Positions 1 to 8,179 of a stretch of 64,000 nt of DNA are shown one piece after another (position 1 is the first letter of the stretch; each line of letters starts with the position of its first letter). The translations under genes and the position numbers were made by a program. The DNA lies in assembly GCA_022825925.1 (NCBI GenBank), contig JAJDVW010000129.1, positions 32,066-96,065 of the forward strand, given 5' to 3'. The stretch is from Pseudomonadales bacterium (lineage in GTDB: Bacteria > Pseudomonadota > Gammaproteobacteria > Pseudomonadales > Azotimanducaceae). The notes under the pieces are model-generated. The model worked only from the letters and a program-made list of their open reading frames with translations, was not told the DNA's origin and ran no database searches.

Positions 1-774
1 CACGACGAGTACTGGTCCGAAGGCATGCGCGACACGGTGGAGGGCTACGTCGAGGCGGGCGGCAACGCGGCGTTCTTCTCCGGCAACACGGCGTTCTGGC
101 AGGTGCGGTTCGAGGACGACTACGGCCGCGTCATCGGCTACAAGAACGCCATTCGCGACGATCCCGCCTACGATCCGGAAGGCGCCCCGAACCTCTCCAC
201 GATGTGGTCCGATCCCCTGGTGGGACGTCCCGAGAACCGGATGACGGGGGTTTCCTTCACCCGCGGCGGCTACGCCCACATGCCGAACGCGCCGGACGGG
301 TCCGGCGGCTACACCGTCTGGCGTCCGGAGCACTGGGCCTTCGAGTCCCTGCCCCACTGGTACGGCGACCTCCTCGGCGCGGCGAGCACCGTCGTGGGCT
401 ACGAGTGCGACGGCTGCGAACTCGAGTTGCGTGACGGCCTGCCCCACGCCACCGGAAACGACGGCACACCGCGGAACTTCGAGGTCCTCGGCACGGCCCC
501 GGCGCGTCTCTGGGAGACCCGGGACGCGCCCCCCATGCACGAGAGCTACATCGGCGAACTGAACTGGGTCGCGGAACGGCTCGGCGGCGCCGACACGGCG
601 GAGAACCGGGAGCGCTTCTCCCACGGGCGCGCCGTGATGGGCGCGTTCCGCCGGGGCCGCGGCGAGGTGTTCACCACCGGCTGCACCGACTGGGCCTACG
701 GGCTCGGCGATTCCGACGTCGCGACAGTAACCACCAACGTCCTCGAACGGTTCGTGCACGGACGCGGCAGATAG
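1..774 (+). CDS. N,N-dimethylformamidase large-subunit-like protein, C-terminal part (5' end outside window)
   Basis: The frame is open from the first base and ends at TAG 772-774, so the gene starts upstream of the window; the ATG at 25 is internal. The first codons read HDEYWS followed by a stretch on a GGN-AFFSGN pattern (about residues 20-38 of the visible part), which I recognise from the C-terminal glutamine-amidotransferase-like domain of the N,N-dimethylformamidase beta subunit family. Members hydrolyse formamides or related amides, but many are uncharacterised, so the substrate is unknown. The C-terminus (AVMGAFRRGRGEVFTTGCTDW) is the usual family end. The next gene downstream is a broken hydrolase on the same strand. 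Confidence 0.65.
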   Translation, partial: HDEYWSEGMRDTVEGYVEAGGNAAFFSGNTAFWQVRFEDDYGRVIGYKNAIRDDPAYDPEGAPNLSTMWSDPLVGRPENRMTGVSFTRGGYAHMPNAPDGSGGYTVWRPEHWAFESLPHWYGDLLGAASTVVGYECDGCELELRDGLPHATGNDGTPRNFEVLGTAPARLWETRDAPPMHESYIGELNWVAERLGGADTAENRERFSHGRAVMGAFRRGRGEVFTTGCTDWAYGLGDSDVATVTTNVLERFVHGRGR

Positions 775-814
775 GGGAACATCGCGCCGGATTCCCCTCA
801 GGAGAGTCCGCCGC

Positions 815-1836
815 ATGGACGGTCAGATCAGCCCCCGCCTTCCCGGTCGCATCGGCCATCCCGGCATGGCGCTGCGGGACGACCCGCGCGCGGACCCGCG
901 CATGCTCGCCGCCATGGCCCCGTTCGGCATGGCGGGCCACCAGCCGCCCCCGCCCGTGGACAGGCACTCGAGCCTCGAAGCGCTGCTCGCGTTCTGCGAC
1001 CAGGCGGAGACGGCCTACGGGGCCGTCAACGACGTCCTCACGAGGGGCCTGCCGGCGGTGCCCGGCGTCGCCACGGAGACGCACACCATCCAGGGTGCCG
1101 ACGGGGACGACATCGCGCTGCACATCGCCCGCCCCGCCGACCATGCCGGACCGTTGCCAGGCATCCTGCACCTGCACGGCGGCGGCATGGTGCTGATGTC
1201 CGCGACGGGCCCGCTCTACGCGCGCTGGCGCGCCGAACTGGCCGCGACGGGACTCGTGGTCGTTGGCGTGGAGTTCCGCAATGCCGGTGGACGCCTCGGC
1301 CCGTATCCGTTTCCGGCGGGACTGAACGACTGTGCCTCGGGCCGGTGGCAACCTCACGCTCGCGACCGTCCTCAAGGCCAAACGCGACGGACGCCTGGCC
1401 GCCGTCGCCGGCGCCTACGCGCAGTGTCCCTTCATCTCGAACGCGTACGCCGAGGGCGATCCCGATCTGCCCTCGCTGGTCGAGAACGACGGATACGGCC
1501 TGAGCTGCGCGCTGATGGCGTCCCTTTCGCGGCTGTACGATCCGGTCGGCAAGCACGCCCGGGAACGAGCTCGCCTGGCCCCTGCACGCGGGCGAGGACG
1601 AACTCGAAGGGTTACCGCCGCACGTCATCTCGGTGAACGAACTCGACCCGCTGCGGGACGAGGGCCTCGCGTACTTCCGGAAGCTCCTCCGGGCCGGCGT
1701 CAGCGCCGGTAGCCGGACCATCAACGGCACGAGCCACGCCCAGGACATGGTCATGCACGCCGCGATGCCCGAGGTCTACCTGACCACGGTCCCGGACATC
1801 AAGGGGTTCGCGGACCGGGTCTGCGCCGCAGGTTGA
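815..1836 (+). pseudogene. alpha/beta-hydrolase (esterase, HSL-like) with deletion and frameshifts
   Basis: ATG 815 follows a GGAG-like ribosome site. The first frame (815 to about 1340) holds the oxyanion motif HLHGGGMV and reaches the LNDC segment. The reading then continues in a second frame from about 1332 at AGGNLTLATVLKAK and in a third from about 1561 ([12 protein letters not shown] onward) to TGA 1834-1836. In this family some 30 residues separate LNDC from GGGNL and include the nucleophile motif GESGG; here they are absent, so the catalytic serine is lost at the first junction. The second junction near 1555-1565 looks like a simple one-base shift. The terminal [10 protein letters not shown] and the histidine segment GTSHAQDM survive. 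Two independent lesions make a real pseudogene more likely than one sequencing error. Confidence 0.8.
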
Positions 1837-1837
1837 A

Positions 1838-3160
1838 TCAGCCGCGTCCTCCGATACCGGCCGTCCCCGCAAGCAACGCCTTGTTCTCGCGGTAAGTCCG
1901 GTCCAGTTCCTTCGCCACGAGGGTTCGGACGCGGGCCCCGACCCCCGCTTCGGCCGCGTACTCGCGCCACTTCGCAACGCCATCCAGGACGCGCTCGACA
2001 CACTCGCGCGCCCGGTTCCAGGTGGCGAAGTTCGCCTGGCTCGCGAGCGCCTGCATGGCACGCAGCGGCGGCCGGGAGCCATGGCCGGCAAAGGCCGTGG
2101 CATGTTCGCCGTGGGGCGTCGGGCTGAAGGTCAGGTCGAACGCCGGAGACGGACGCCACCGGCCGGCGTCGTCCTGCAGGAACGCCCAGTTCCGCGTGTG
2201 GTCGTCCTGGTTCAGCGCGAACAGGTTGAACACCGCCCGCGCGAACTGTGCCTGGCCCACCGCCGGGCTGCCGCAGAGTACCTGGCTCGCCCGGATCAGG
2301 TCCTCGTAGTCCATGGACGGCGCCCGGAAGTCGGCGTCGAGCAGGCCGCAGAGCGTGTGCATGTGGTGGCGCCCGCCCCCCGCGGTGCAGTCGAACCGCG
2401 TCAGCGCGAGCGATGCGACGGCGGGGGAGGACGCCGGCGCCGGGCTCAGCCGGCACGACGGCGTGTCGATGCCGGCGTCCCTCGCCATGCCGAGGTACGC
2501 GGCCTCGCACAGGCTCTCCTCATGTCCGAGGGGCAACGAAGCCGAGGTGAACTTCACCAGCGCCGGCGTCAGTCCGGGACCTTGCAAGAGGCTCGCGCCG
2601 GCGAGTTCGCCATCGTCCGGCAGGTATAGGAGCGCCTTGGGGCGGGCGCCCGCCGAACTGCCCGCGTGCGCCAGCGCCCCCGGCACCGGGACATCCTCCT
2701 CGGCGCGGGCCTCGAAGATCGCCCGGGCAAGGTCGCCGAGCGCGCCAACATCCACATCCCGGTGTTCGGCGCGGCCGTAGTCGATGGCCGGCGCGTACTC
2801 GAGCGCCCCCATGCCCCGCTCGCCCACGTAGGCGAGCCGGTCCAACGCAGTCACGCGATGCCGAGGCACGCCGTGGCGACGGAACGCCCGGTCCATCAAC
2901 AGCAGGCCCCACCCGTCCGGCAGCGAGTCCGCGAACACGCCGTGCAGTCCTCCGTGGGGCGCCGCCGGCCCGCGACGCAGTTCGCCGTCCGCGGGAAGCG
3001 CGAAGGGAGAGAGGCCCGGGTACCCGCGAAGATAGTCCGCGTCGTACTGGAAGTACGTGGCGCGTCCGTCCCCGGACGAGACCAGGGTCCCGGCACGCAC
3101 GCGTTCCCCATTCGCAAGCCGGCGAAGAACGTCCAGCCGGCGAACCGGGGCGCCGGTCAT
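1838..3160 (-). CDS. hipA: HipA-like serine/threonine kinase toxin
   Basis: A protein of about 440 residues with a HipA N-terminal segment (near LLMDRAFRRHG) and the HipA-type kinase core. Visible kinase features are the glycine-rich GSSAGARPKALL, the nucleotide-binding lysine in PALVKF, the catalytic loop NQDDHTRNW and the metal-binding PAFDLTF. The family phosphorylates a translation-related target (glutamyl-tRNA synthetase in E. coli HipA) and is neutralised by HipB. I chose ATG 3160 because it overlaps the TGA of the upstream XRE-family gene by four bases; a longer frame begins inside that gene. It converges with the hydrolase pseudogene, the two stops being one base apart. All key motifs look intact. 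The cellular target cannot be read from sequence. Confidence 0.85.
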   Translation of the reverse strand: MTGAPVRRLDVLRRLANGERVRAGTLVSSGDGRATYFQYDADYLRGYPGLSPFALPADGELRRGPAAPHGGLHGVFADSLPDGWGLLLMDRAFRRHGVPRHRVTALDRLAYVGERGMGALEYAPAIDYGRAEHRDVDVGALGDLARAIFEARAEEDVPVPGALAHAGSSAGARPKALLYLPDDGELAGASLLQGPGLTPALVKFTSASLPLGHEESLCEAAYLGMARDAGIDTPSCRLSPAPASSPAVASLALTRFDCTAGGGRHHMHTLCGLLDADFRAPSMDYEDLIRASQVLCGSPAVGQAQFARAVFNLFALNQDDHTRNWAFLQDDAGRWRPSPAFDLTFSPTPHGEHATAFAGHGSRPPLRAMQALASQANFATWNRARECVERVLDGVAKWREYAAEAGVGARVRTLVAKELDRTYRENKALLAGTAGIGGRG

Positions 3161-3438
3161 TCGCCAAGCACTTCTTCGATCGTCCGCGGCGGTCTCGCGG
3201 GCGCGTCCGCCATCGCGGCGAGACGCTGCAATTGGTCGAGACACTGCCACAGCAGGACGAACTGCCGCAGGGCGATCTGCCCCGTGGTCTCGAAGCGCTT
3301 GATCGTCGCCGCCGGGACGGTGCTGAGCTCGGCGAGGGCCCTGCGCGAGAGCCGCCGCTCACGACGCCGGACCCGGAGGAACTCCGCCAATCGGTCCTGC
3401 ACGTCGGTGGCGGTGAGCAGGGAGAGTAGTGGGGCCAT
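3157..3438 (-). CDS. hipB: HipB-like XRE-family antitoxin/repressor
   Basis: A 93-residue helix-turn-helix protein. The HTH lies at about residues 28-50 (SRRALAELSTVPAATIKRFE). Its four-base ATGA overlap with hipA gives the antitoxin-first order normal for HipBA. It should bind and inhibit HipA and repress its own promoter; a perfect TATAAT flanked by inverted GGATA half-sites lies 24-40 bases upstream of the start. ATG 3438 is the only good start. Compared with E. coli HipB (88 residues) the length is ordinary. Confidence 0.85.
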   Translation of the reverse strand: MAPLLSLLTATDVQDRLAEFLRVRRRERRLSRRALAELSTVPAATIKRFETTGQIALRQFVLLWQCLDQLQRLAAMADAPARPPRTIEEVLGE

Positions 3439-3461
3439 GCAACCTTGGCTGTTTCCGGTAG

Positions 3462-3477
3462 GGATAGCATTATATCC
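3462..3477 (-). promoter_or_regulatory. hipBA promoter -10 box inside an inverted-repeat operator
   Basis: On the minus strand, TATAAT (3474-3469) sits between half-sites GGATA (3462-3466 on plus) and TATCC (3473-3477 on plus), with six bases between them. A further TTGGAT half-site is at 3501-3506. E. coli HipB binds TATCC-N8-GGATA; the same half-site words appear here in the opposite order and spacing. The -35 box is weak. The position, 24 bases before the hipB start, suits autorepression. This is an inference from half-site resemblance. Confidence 0.5.
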
Positions 3478-3564
3478 AATGGCCCCAGAACATCGCTGCT
3501 TTGGATCAAATATTAGCCATTCACGGCTTCAACGCCTGTCTTTCGAAGGGATCCCGGGGGGCGG

Positions 3565-4305
3565 TCATTCCGGTCGCCGGAACAGCAGCGTGAAGCGGTC
3601 CGTATTGCCCGTCACCGTGCGCCTTCCCACTTCGTAGCGCAGTTCGTCGTCCGGCCGGTAGTGCAGGTCGGAGTAGTCCACGAACTCGAACCCGGCCGCC
3701 TCGATCTCCTGGATCATCAGCACCGGATCCATGCGCCGCCAGTTCTCGTCGGTATCCGCCTGCATGTGGCGCCGCGTGTGGTCGATGGCCCCGTACCGCC
3801 CGCCCGGGCGCAGCGCGCGGAACACCGCCGCGTTCATGGCCGCCCGCGTATCCGCATCGAGGTTGTGCAGGTTGCGGAACGTCAGCACGAGGTCGAACCG
3901 CGCCTCGCCGAAGTCGAGTCCCTCCATCCGGAAGCGCGGACTCCCCTCTATCCGGGAGAACGACCCCGTCTCGATGGTCTCGACGTCCCACCCGGTCTGT
4001 TCCAGGAGCGGTGCGACGAACTGGATGCCGATCGCGACCGCGAGGCTGCCGTTCTCGGCCAGCACCGGTGCGAGGACTTTCGTGTACCAGCCGCGGCCCG
4101 GCAGCAGTTCCAGGACGTCCATGTCGTCGGTGAGGCCGAAGAACTGCAGCGTCTCGAGCGGCTTGCGGTTCGCGTCCCGCTCCCGGTCGGCCTCCTCGCG
4201 GATGTCCGCGGCCAGCGCCGCCTCGACCTTCACGTCGATCTCTCCTGCCCATGCTCCCTGCAGCGCGACGAGCATGCCGGCCGCGAGCCATACGATTCTC
4301 TTCAC
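3565..4305 (-). CDS. predicted secreted SAM-dependent methyltransferase (COG4798-like)
   Basis: A 246-residue protein with an N-terminal signal peptide (MKRIVWLAAGMLVALQGAWA, cleavage after AWA) followed by a class I methyltransferase fold. The SAM-binding motif I is VLELLPGRGWYTKVLAP (about residues 64-80), and the motif around FDLVLTFRNLHNL (about 138-150) matches the later strands. Exported methyltransferase-like proteins of this family are common in proteobacteria and have no established substrate; whether SAM is available outside the cytoplasm is unknown. It lies 30 bases downstream of the dehydrogenase gene on the same strand and may be cotranscribed with it. The region between this gene and hipB (3439-3564) holds the hipBA promoter. 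Confidence 0.75.
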   Translation of the reverse strand: MKRIVWLAAGMLVALQGAWAGEIDVKVEAALAADIREEADRERDANRKPLETLQFFGLTDDMDVLELLPGRGWYTKVLAPVLAENGSLAVAIGIQFVAPLLEQTGWDVETIETGSFSRIEGSPRFRMEGLDFGEARFDLVLTFRNLHNLDADTRAAMNAAVFRALRPGGRYGAIDHTRRHMQADTDENWRRMDPVLMIQEIEAAGFEFVDYSDLHYRPDDELRYEVGRRTVTGNTDRFTLLFRRPE

Positions 4306-4335
4306 TGTTTTCTCCTTGTCGGCGAGTGTGACGAT

Positions 4336-5310
4336 TCAGACCAGGCGGTCGGGCATCTCGGTACCGGCGAAGAACGCCGCCAGGTTCTCCGCGACGCGCA
4401 TCCCCATCGCGATGCGCGTCTCCCGCGAGCCGCTGCCGAAGTGGGGCAGCAGCACCGCATTCTCGAGTGCGGTCAACTCCTCCGGCACGTTCGGCTCGCC
4501 CTCGTACACGTCGAGCCCCGCGCCCGCCAGCCGGCCTTCGCGCAGCGCGTCCGCGAGGGCGAGCTGGTCCACCACGTCTCCCCGCGACGTGTTGACGAGG
4601 AACGCGTGCGGCTGCATGCGTCCGATCCGCTCGGTGTTCATCAGGTGTCGGGTCTCGGGGGTGGACGGGCAATGCAGCGAGACGAAGTCCGCGGCACCCA
4701 GCAGCTCGTCGAGGGTATCGCACGCCGTGGCGTCGACTTCCGCAGCCACTTCTTCCGGGACCGGAAAGGGATCGTGAAACAGTATCTTCATGCCGAAGCC
4801 GAAGTGGGCCCGGCGCGCCACCGCGCGGCCGATGCGCCCGAAGCCGACCAGGCCGAGGGTCTTGCCGGTCACGCGCGTGCCCATCATGTGGGTCGGTCGC
4901 CACCCCGTCCACGCCCGGTCGCGCACGTGCCGCTCCCCCTCGCCGATGCGCCGCGCGGCGGCCAGGAGCAGGACCATGGCGATGTCCGCGGTGCAGTCCG
5001 TCAACACCTCGGGGGTGTTGCTGACCGCGATGCCGCGCGCCCCGGCGGCTTCGAGGTCGACGTGCTCGAAGCCGACGCCGTAGCTGCCGATGATGCGGGT
5101 ACGCACCTCCACGCCCTCGTACAGGCCCGCATGGATGCGGTCCGTGACGGTCGGACAGAGGGCGTCGGCCTCGGCGAGCGCCGCGCGCAGCGCCGCTTCG
5201 CTCATGGGCTCGTCCGCCTCGTTGCGGGTGAGGTCGTAGCGTTCCGCGAGGTAGGACTCCACTTCCTCCGGCCACGCCCGCGTCAACACCACCTTGGGGC
5301 CGTTCGCCAT
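4336..5310 (-). CDS. D-isomer specific 2-hydroxyacid dehydrogenase (glyoxylate/hydroxypyruvate reductase type)
   Basis: A 324-residue NAD(P)-dependent reductase. The Rossmann motif is GKTLGLVGFGRIGRAVARRA (about residues 150-170). The catalytic arginine is in VNTSRGDVVD, the glutamate in DVYEGEPNVPEE, and the histidine in LLPHFGSGSRETR, where most relatives have PHIGSA. The substrate-loop segment YGVGFEHVDLEAA is normal. Family members reduce glyoxylate or hydroxypyruvate to glycolate or D-glycerate; a D-glycerate 3-kinase is encoded some 10 kb away (14.7 kb). ATG 5310 gives the usual family length; a much longer antisense reading through the glycosyltransferase gene is spurious. The gene is divergent from that glycosyltransferase, with 81 bases between starts. 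Confidence 0.9.
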   Translation of the reverse strand: MANGPKVVLTRAWPEEVESYLAERYDLTRNEADEPMSEAALRAALAEADALCPTVTDRIHAGLYEGVEVRTRIIGSYGVGFEHVDLEAAGARGIAVSNTPEVLTDCTADIAMVLLLAAARRIGEGERHVRDRAWTGWRPTHMMGTRVTGKTLGLVGFGRIGRAVARRAHFGFGMKILFHDPFPVPEEVAAEVDATACDTLDELLGAADFVSLHCPSTPETRHLMNTERIGRMQPHAFLVNTSRGDVVDQLALADALREGRLAGAGLDVYEGEPNVPEELTALENAVLLPHFGSGSRETRIAMGMRVAENLAAFFAGTEMPDRLV

Positions 5311-5391
5311 CTGCTTCCCGTGCCTCTGCTTCCCGTGTCTCGAGGGCGCAATTGTAGAGCCGTCCGACGGCGATCGGGGTATCGTTGCCGC

Positions 5392-6408
5392 ATGCGCATC
5401 CTGCACATCGCGCACCAGCAGTTGCGCAGGTACGGCGCCACGCGCGTGAGCTGGGCGAAGAAGCTGGAGCTCGGGCTCGTCAAGGCCGGCTACGACGTCC
5501 ATGCCTTCAGCGACCGCGACGTGGCAGCCTTCGAGGCGCCGCTGGGGCTGCGCCCGGTCGGTCGCCGCCGCGCGAACCGGCGTTTGCTCGAGATGGCCGA
5601 GGCCGTCGAGCCGGATCTCGTGATCGCGGGGCACTGCGACGTCGTCACGAACGACACGCTCGCCGAACTGCGCCGCCACAGGCCCGCGACCGTCGTCGTC
5701 CACTGCAACAACGACCCGCTGTTCGTGCCGGAGAACCGGGCGCGGATCGCACGGCGGGCGGAGGTCGTGGACGCCGTCTTCGTGTCGACCGGCCGGCGCG
5801 AACTGGAGCGGGCCTTCGGCGCGACCGGCGTCCGCCTGCACCACATGCCGAACCCGGTGGATCCGACCATCGAGCGTTTCGACGCGTCGGCGTGCGCCGA
5901 CCTTCCCGTGGACCTCGTCTTCTGCGGCAAGAGCAACGCGCACACCGACCGCCTCGCGCTGGTCGGATGGCTGCGGGAGGCCTTGCCGGACGAGATCGTG
6001 TTCCGTACCCACGGCTGTTTCGGCAACCCCGGCGTCTGGGGCCTCGACTACGACCGCGCCCTCGCCGAGTCCCGGATGGGGCTGAACCTGAACCGCCAGG
6101 AAGGCCAGCACTGGTACTCGTCGGCGCGCATGGCGCAGATGGGCGGGAACGGACTGCTCGTGTTCACCCATGCGGACAACGGCTTCGACACCCTGTTCCC
6201 GCCCGAGACGCTCGTCTACTACCGGGACCGCGAGGACCTGCTCGCGGCGGTCCTTGCCTTCCACCGGGACGACGCGAAGCGGCGCCTCTGGGCGTCCAAC
6301 ACGCGCCGCTTCTTTCACGGGTCAATGAACGCGAAGCTGTACGCGCGTTACATCGTCGAGGCCGCCATGGAGCAACCCTTCAGCCAGCCCTACGCATGGC
6401 TGACCTGA
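5392..6408 (+). CDS. CgeB-like glycosyltransferase
   Basis: A 338-residue GT-B-type protein starting MRILHIAHQQ. The N-terminal Rossmann half runs through GHCDVVTNDT and the linker MPNPVDP. The C-terminal half has FCGKSNAHTDRLALVG, then LNLNRQEGQHWYSSARMAQMGGNGLLV (split here only for description), and ends with a CgeB-like LVYYRDREDL and a C-terminal helical segment. These features match DUF3880/CgeB-type glycosyltransferases found with cell-surface polysaccharide genes; donor and acceptor are unknown. It overlaps the next gene (YrbL-like) by 13 bases, so the pair is translated together and probably acts on the same surface glycan or lipid core. Confidence 0.75.
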   Translation: MRILHIAHQQLRRYGATRVSWAKKLELGLVKAGYDVHAFSDRDVAAFEAPLGLRPVGRRRANRRLLEMAEAVEPDLVIAGHCDVVTNDTLAELRRHRPATVVVHCNNDPLFVPENRARIARRAEVVDAVFVSTGRRELERAFGATGVRLHHMPNPVDPTIERFDASACADLPVDLVFCGKSNAHTDRLALVGWLREALPDEIVFRTHGCFGNPGVWGLDYDRALAESRMGLNLNRQEGQHWYSSARMAQMGGNGLLVFTHADNGFDTLFPPETLVYYRDREDLLAAVLAFHRDDAKRRLWASNTRRFFHGSMNAKLYARYIVEAAMEQPFSQPYAWLT

Positions 6409-7079
6409 TCCGCCTCTCCACCGCCACGCCCTTCGCCCGCGGCGGCAACCGGCAGGTCTACGTGCACCCCGCGCGGCCGGACGTGTGCATCAAGTTGCCG
6501 AGGACCGACGTGGACCTGGCGATCAAGCGCCGGCGCAAGGGCTTCAAGGGGCGGCTGAAACCGGCCGCCACCTTCGACGACAACCGTGCCGAGGCGCGTA
6601 CGCTCGCCGGGTTGCACGGGCGCGTCGGCGGGAGCCTCGCGGCGTTCGTCCCCCGTTTCCTGGGCTGGGTCGAGACCGATCTCGGCCGCGGCGTCGCGCT
6701 CGACCTGATCCGGGACGACGACGGCGCGATCGCCACACCGCTCAAGCAGTACGTCTGGGAGCGGGGGTTCGACGACGGCCTCGAGGCCGCCCTCGGGGAG
6801 TTCACCGCCTACTGGGTCCGCGAGCGCGTGCCTTCCCGCGAACTGCTGCTGCACAACGTGGTCGCGCGGCGCCTCGCCGGCGGCGCCGTCCGCCTGGTGG
6901 TCATCGACGGACTCGGCAACGCGGACCTGCTGCCGCTCTCGCGTTGGTCACGGGTCCTGGCGCGGCGCAAGTCGGCCCGCAAGGCCGCCCGCCTCCGGGT
7001 CCGGATCGAAGACCTGGTGCACACGCGCGCGGAGGGCGGCGACCCCGGCGAGCACGGCTTCCTGCGACGGCCGGGCTGA
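6396..7079 (+). CDS. YrbL-like (PhoP regulatory network) protein, predicted sugar/LPS kinase
   Basis: A 227-residue protein of the kinase-like YrbL family. Near the N-terminus it has FARGGNRQVYVHP, the nucleotide-loop type segment, followed by a lysine in VCIKLP; later it has LLLHNVVARR in the position of a catalytic loop and VVIDGLGNAD in the position of the metal-binding motif. In enterobacteria yrbL is a PhoP target and resembles LPS-core kinases. ATG 6396 lies within the end of the glycosyltransferase gene. The overlap argues for a joint role in modifying a surface glycan. The substrate is an inference from family and context. Confidence 0.7.
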   Translation: MADLIRLSTATPFARGGNRQVYVHPARPDVCIKLPRTDVDLAIKRRRKGFKGRLKPAATFDDNRAEARTLAGLHGRVGGSLAAFVPRFLGWVETDLGRGVALDLIRDDDGAIATPLKQYVWERGFDDGLEAALGEFTAYWVRERVPSRELLLHNVVARRLAGGAVRLVVIDGLGNADLLPLSRWSRVLARRKSARKAARLRVRIEDLVHTRAEGGDPGEHGFLRRPG

Positions 7080-7086
7080 CCGCGAA

Positions 7087-8001
7087 TCAGGCACCCGGGA
7101 TGCGCGCGCGCAGCGTCCCGAGCATGCCCCGCAGCGCTTCGACGAACGCGACCGGCTGGTCGAGGAAGACGTGGTGCCGCGCATCCTCGATGCCCGCCAC
7201 GGGCACGTCCGGGCCGAGGAGTTCGAGCATGTACTCGAGCGTCCGCGCGCTGAAGGACTCGCTCTGCTTGCCGTAGATGATGCCGACGGGCAGGGGCAAG
7301 GCGTTGTAGTCCTCCGGCTGCCTTTCGCCGTCCTTGAGCGTGAGCGGCAGCTCCTCGTCGAACTTCCAGGCCCAGCCGCCGCCGTCCACCCGCATCAGCG
7401 AGTGCTTGGCGATGTACTCCACGATGTAGCGGTTCTCGCACGGCTGGGGCGGATAGAGACGGAAACGTCCCTCCGCCGTACGTCGGTCGGGGTAGGTCTT
7501 CGCGCGACCGCCGCCCATGAGCACACCGGGGTCCTTGAGCGGCTCGTCCGGGTGGCGGATGCCCGAGTCCACGAGCACGAGCGCGCCGAAGCGGTCGGGG
7601 AACAGGTTGGCCGCCTTGGCCGCCATCATGCCGCCGAAGCTGTGTCCGACCACGAGCACGTCGTCGTCGAAGCCGGCCGCGTCGCAGACGCCGACGATCT
7701 CGGCCGCGTACGTCGCGGCATCGTACTGGTAGCGGTAGTCCGAGTCGCCCATGCCGGTGAGGTCCATCGCCGCCACGCGGTACTCGTCGAGGAGCTGCGG
7801 CGCGATGAAGTCCCACCAGCCGCTGTGGGCGTTCATGCCGTGAATCAGCAGCACGGCGGGCCGTTCGACGTCTCCGGGCCAGGACCGGTAGAAGACGTCG
7901 CACTCCTCGACCTCCACGGTGTGCTCCTCCCGCCCGGTCTCCACCGCCTGCCAGAACCAGTCCGGTATCGCGGGTGTGGAGTCCCTGTCCCAACGCGCCA
8001 T
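7087..8001 (-). CDS. alpha/beta-hydrolase
   Basis: A protein of about 304 residues with all alpha/beta-hydrolase landmarks: the oxyanion motif LLIHGMNAHSGWW, the nucleophile elbow VVGHSFGGMMA, an acid in the region GIIYGKQSESF, and the catalytic histidine in DARHHVFLDQP. The substrate cannot be inferred; the closest general classes are epoxide hydrolases, haloalkane dehalogenases and esterases. ATG 8001 is preceded by GGGGGAG at good spacing, which I prefer to a TTG five codons upstream that overlaps this site. It converges with the YrbL-like gene, stop to stop seven bases apart, and is divergent from the crotonase gene. Confidence 0.85.
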   Translation of the reverse strand: MARWDRDSTPAIPDWFWQAVETGREEHTVEVEECDVFYRSWPGDVERPAVLLIHGMNAHSGWWDFIAPQLLDEYRVAAMDLTGMGDSDYRYQYDAATYAAEIVGVCDAAGFDDDVLVVGHSFGGMMAAKAANLFPDRFGALVLVDSGIRHPDEPLKDPGVLMGGGRAKTYPDRRTAEGRFRLYPPQPCENRYIVEYIAKHSLMRVDGGGWAWKFDEELPLTLKDGERQPEDYNALPLPVGIIYGKQSESFSARTLEYMLELLGPDVPVAGIEDARHHVFLDQPVAFVEALRGMLGTLRARIPGA

Positions 8002-8179
8002 GGCAGTCTCCCCCAAATGCTCGCGGCGTCAGCCGACGACCGGCGACCGCAGGGGGCCATACTACTATCAGTCACTTGGGGCCCGGAACCTCCGCGCCTG
8101 CCCTCCGGGACCGGCGCCCGCGCGTTGGCAAACGCCCGACCCCTGCGGCAACATAAGGAACTAAAGGAGGTCTTCCGTC

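Noticed and set aside
3661..5391. Long plus-strand reading leading into the glycosyltransferase
   Set aside because: It is antisense to the methyltransferase and dehydrogenase genes, has no family features, and the conserved protein begins at ATG 5392.
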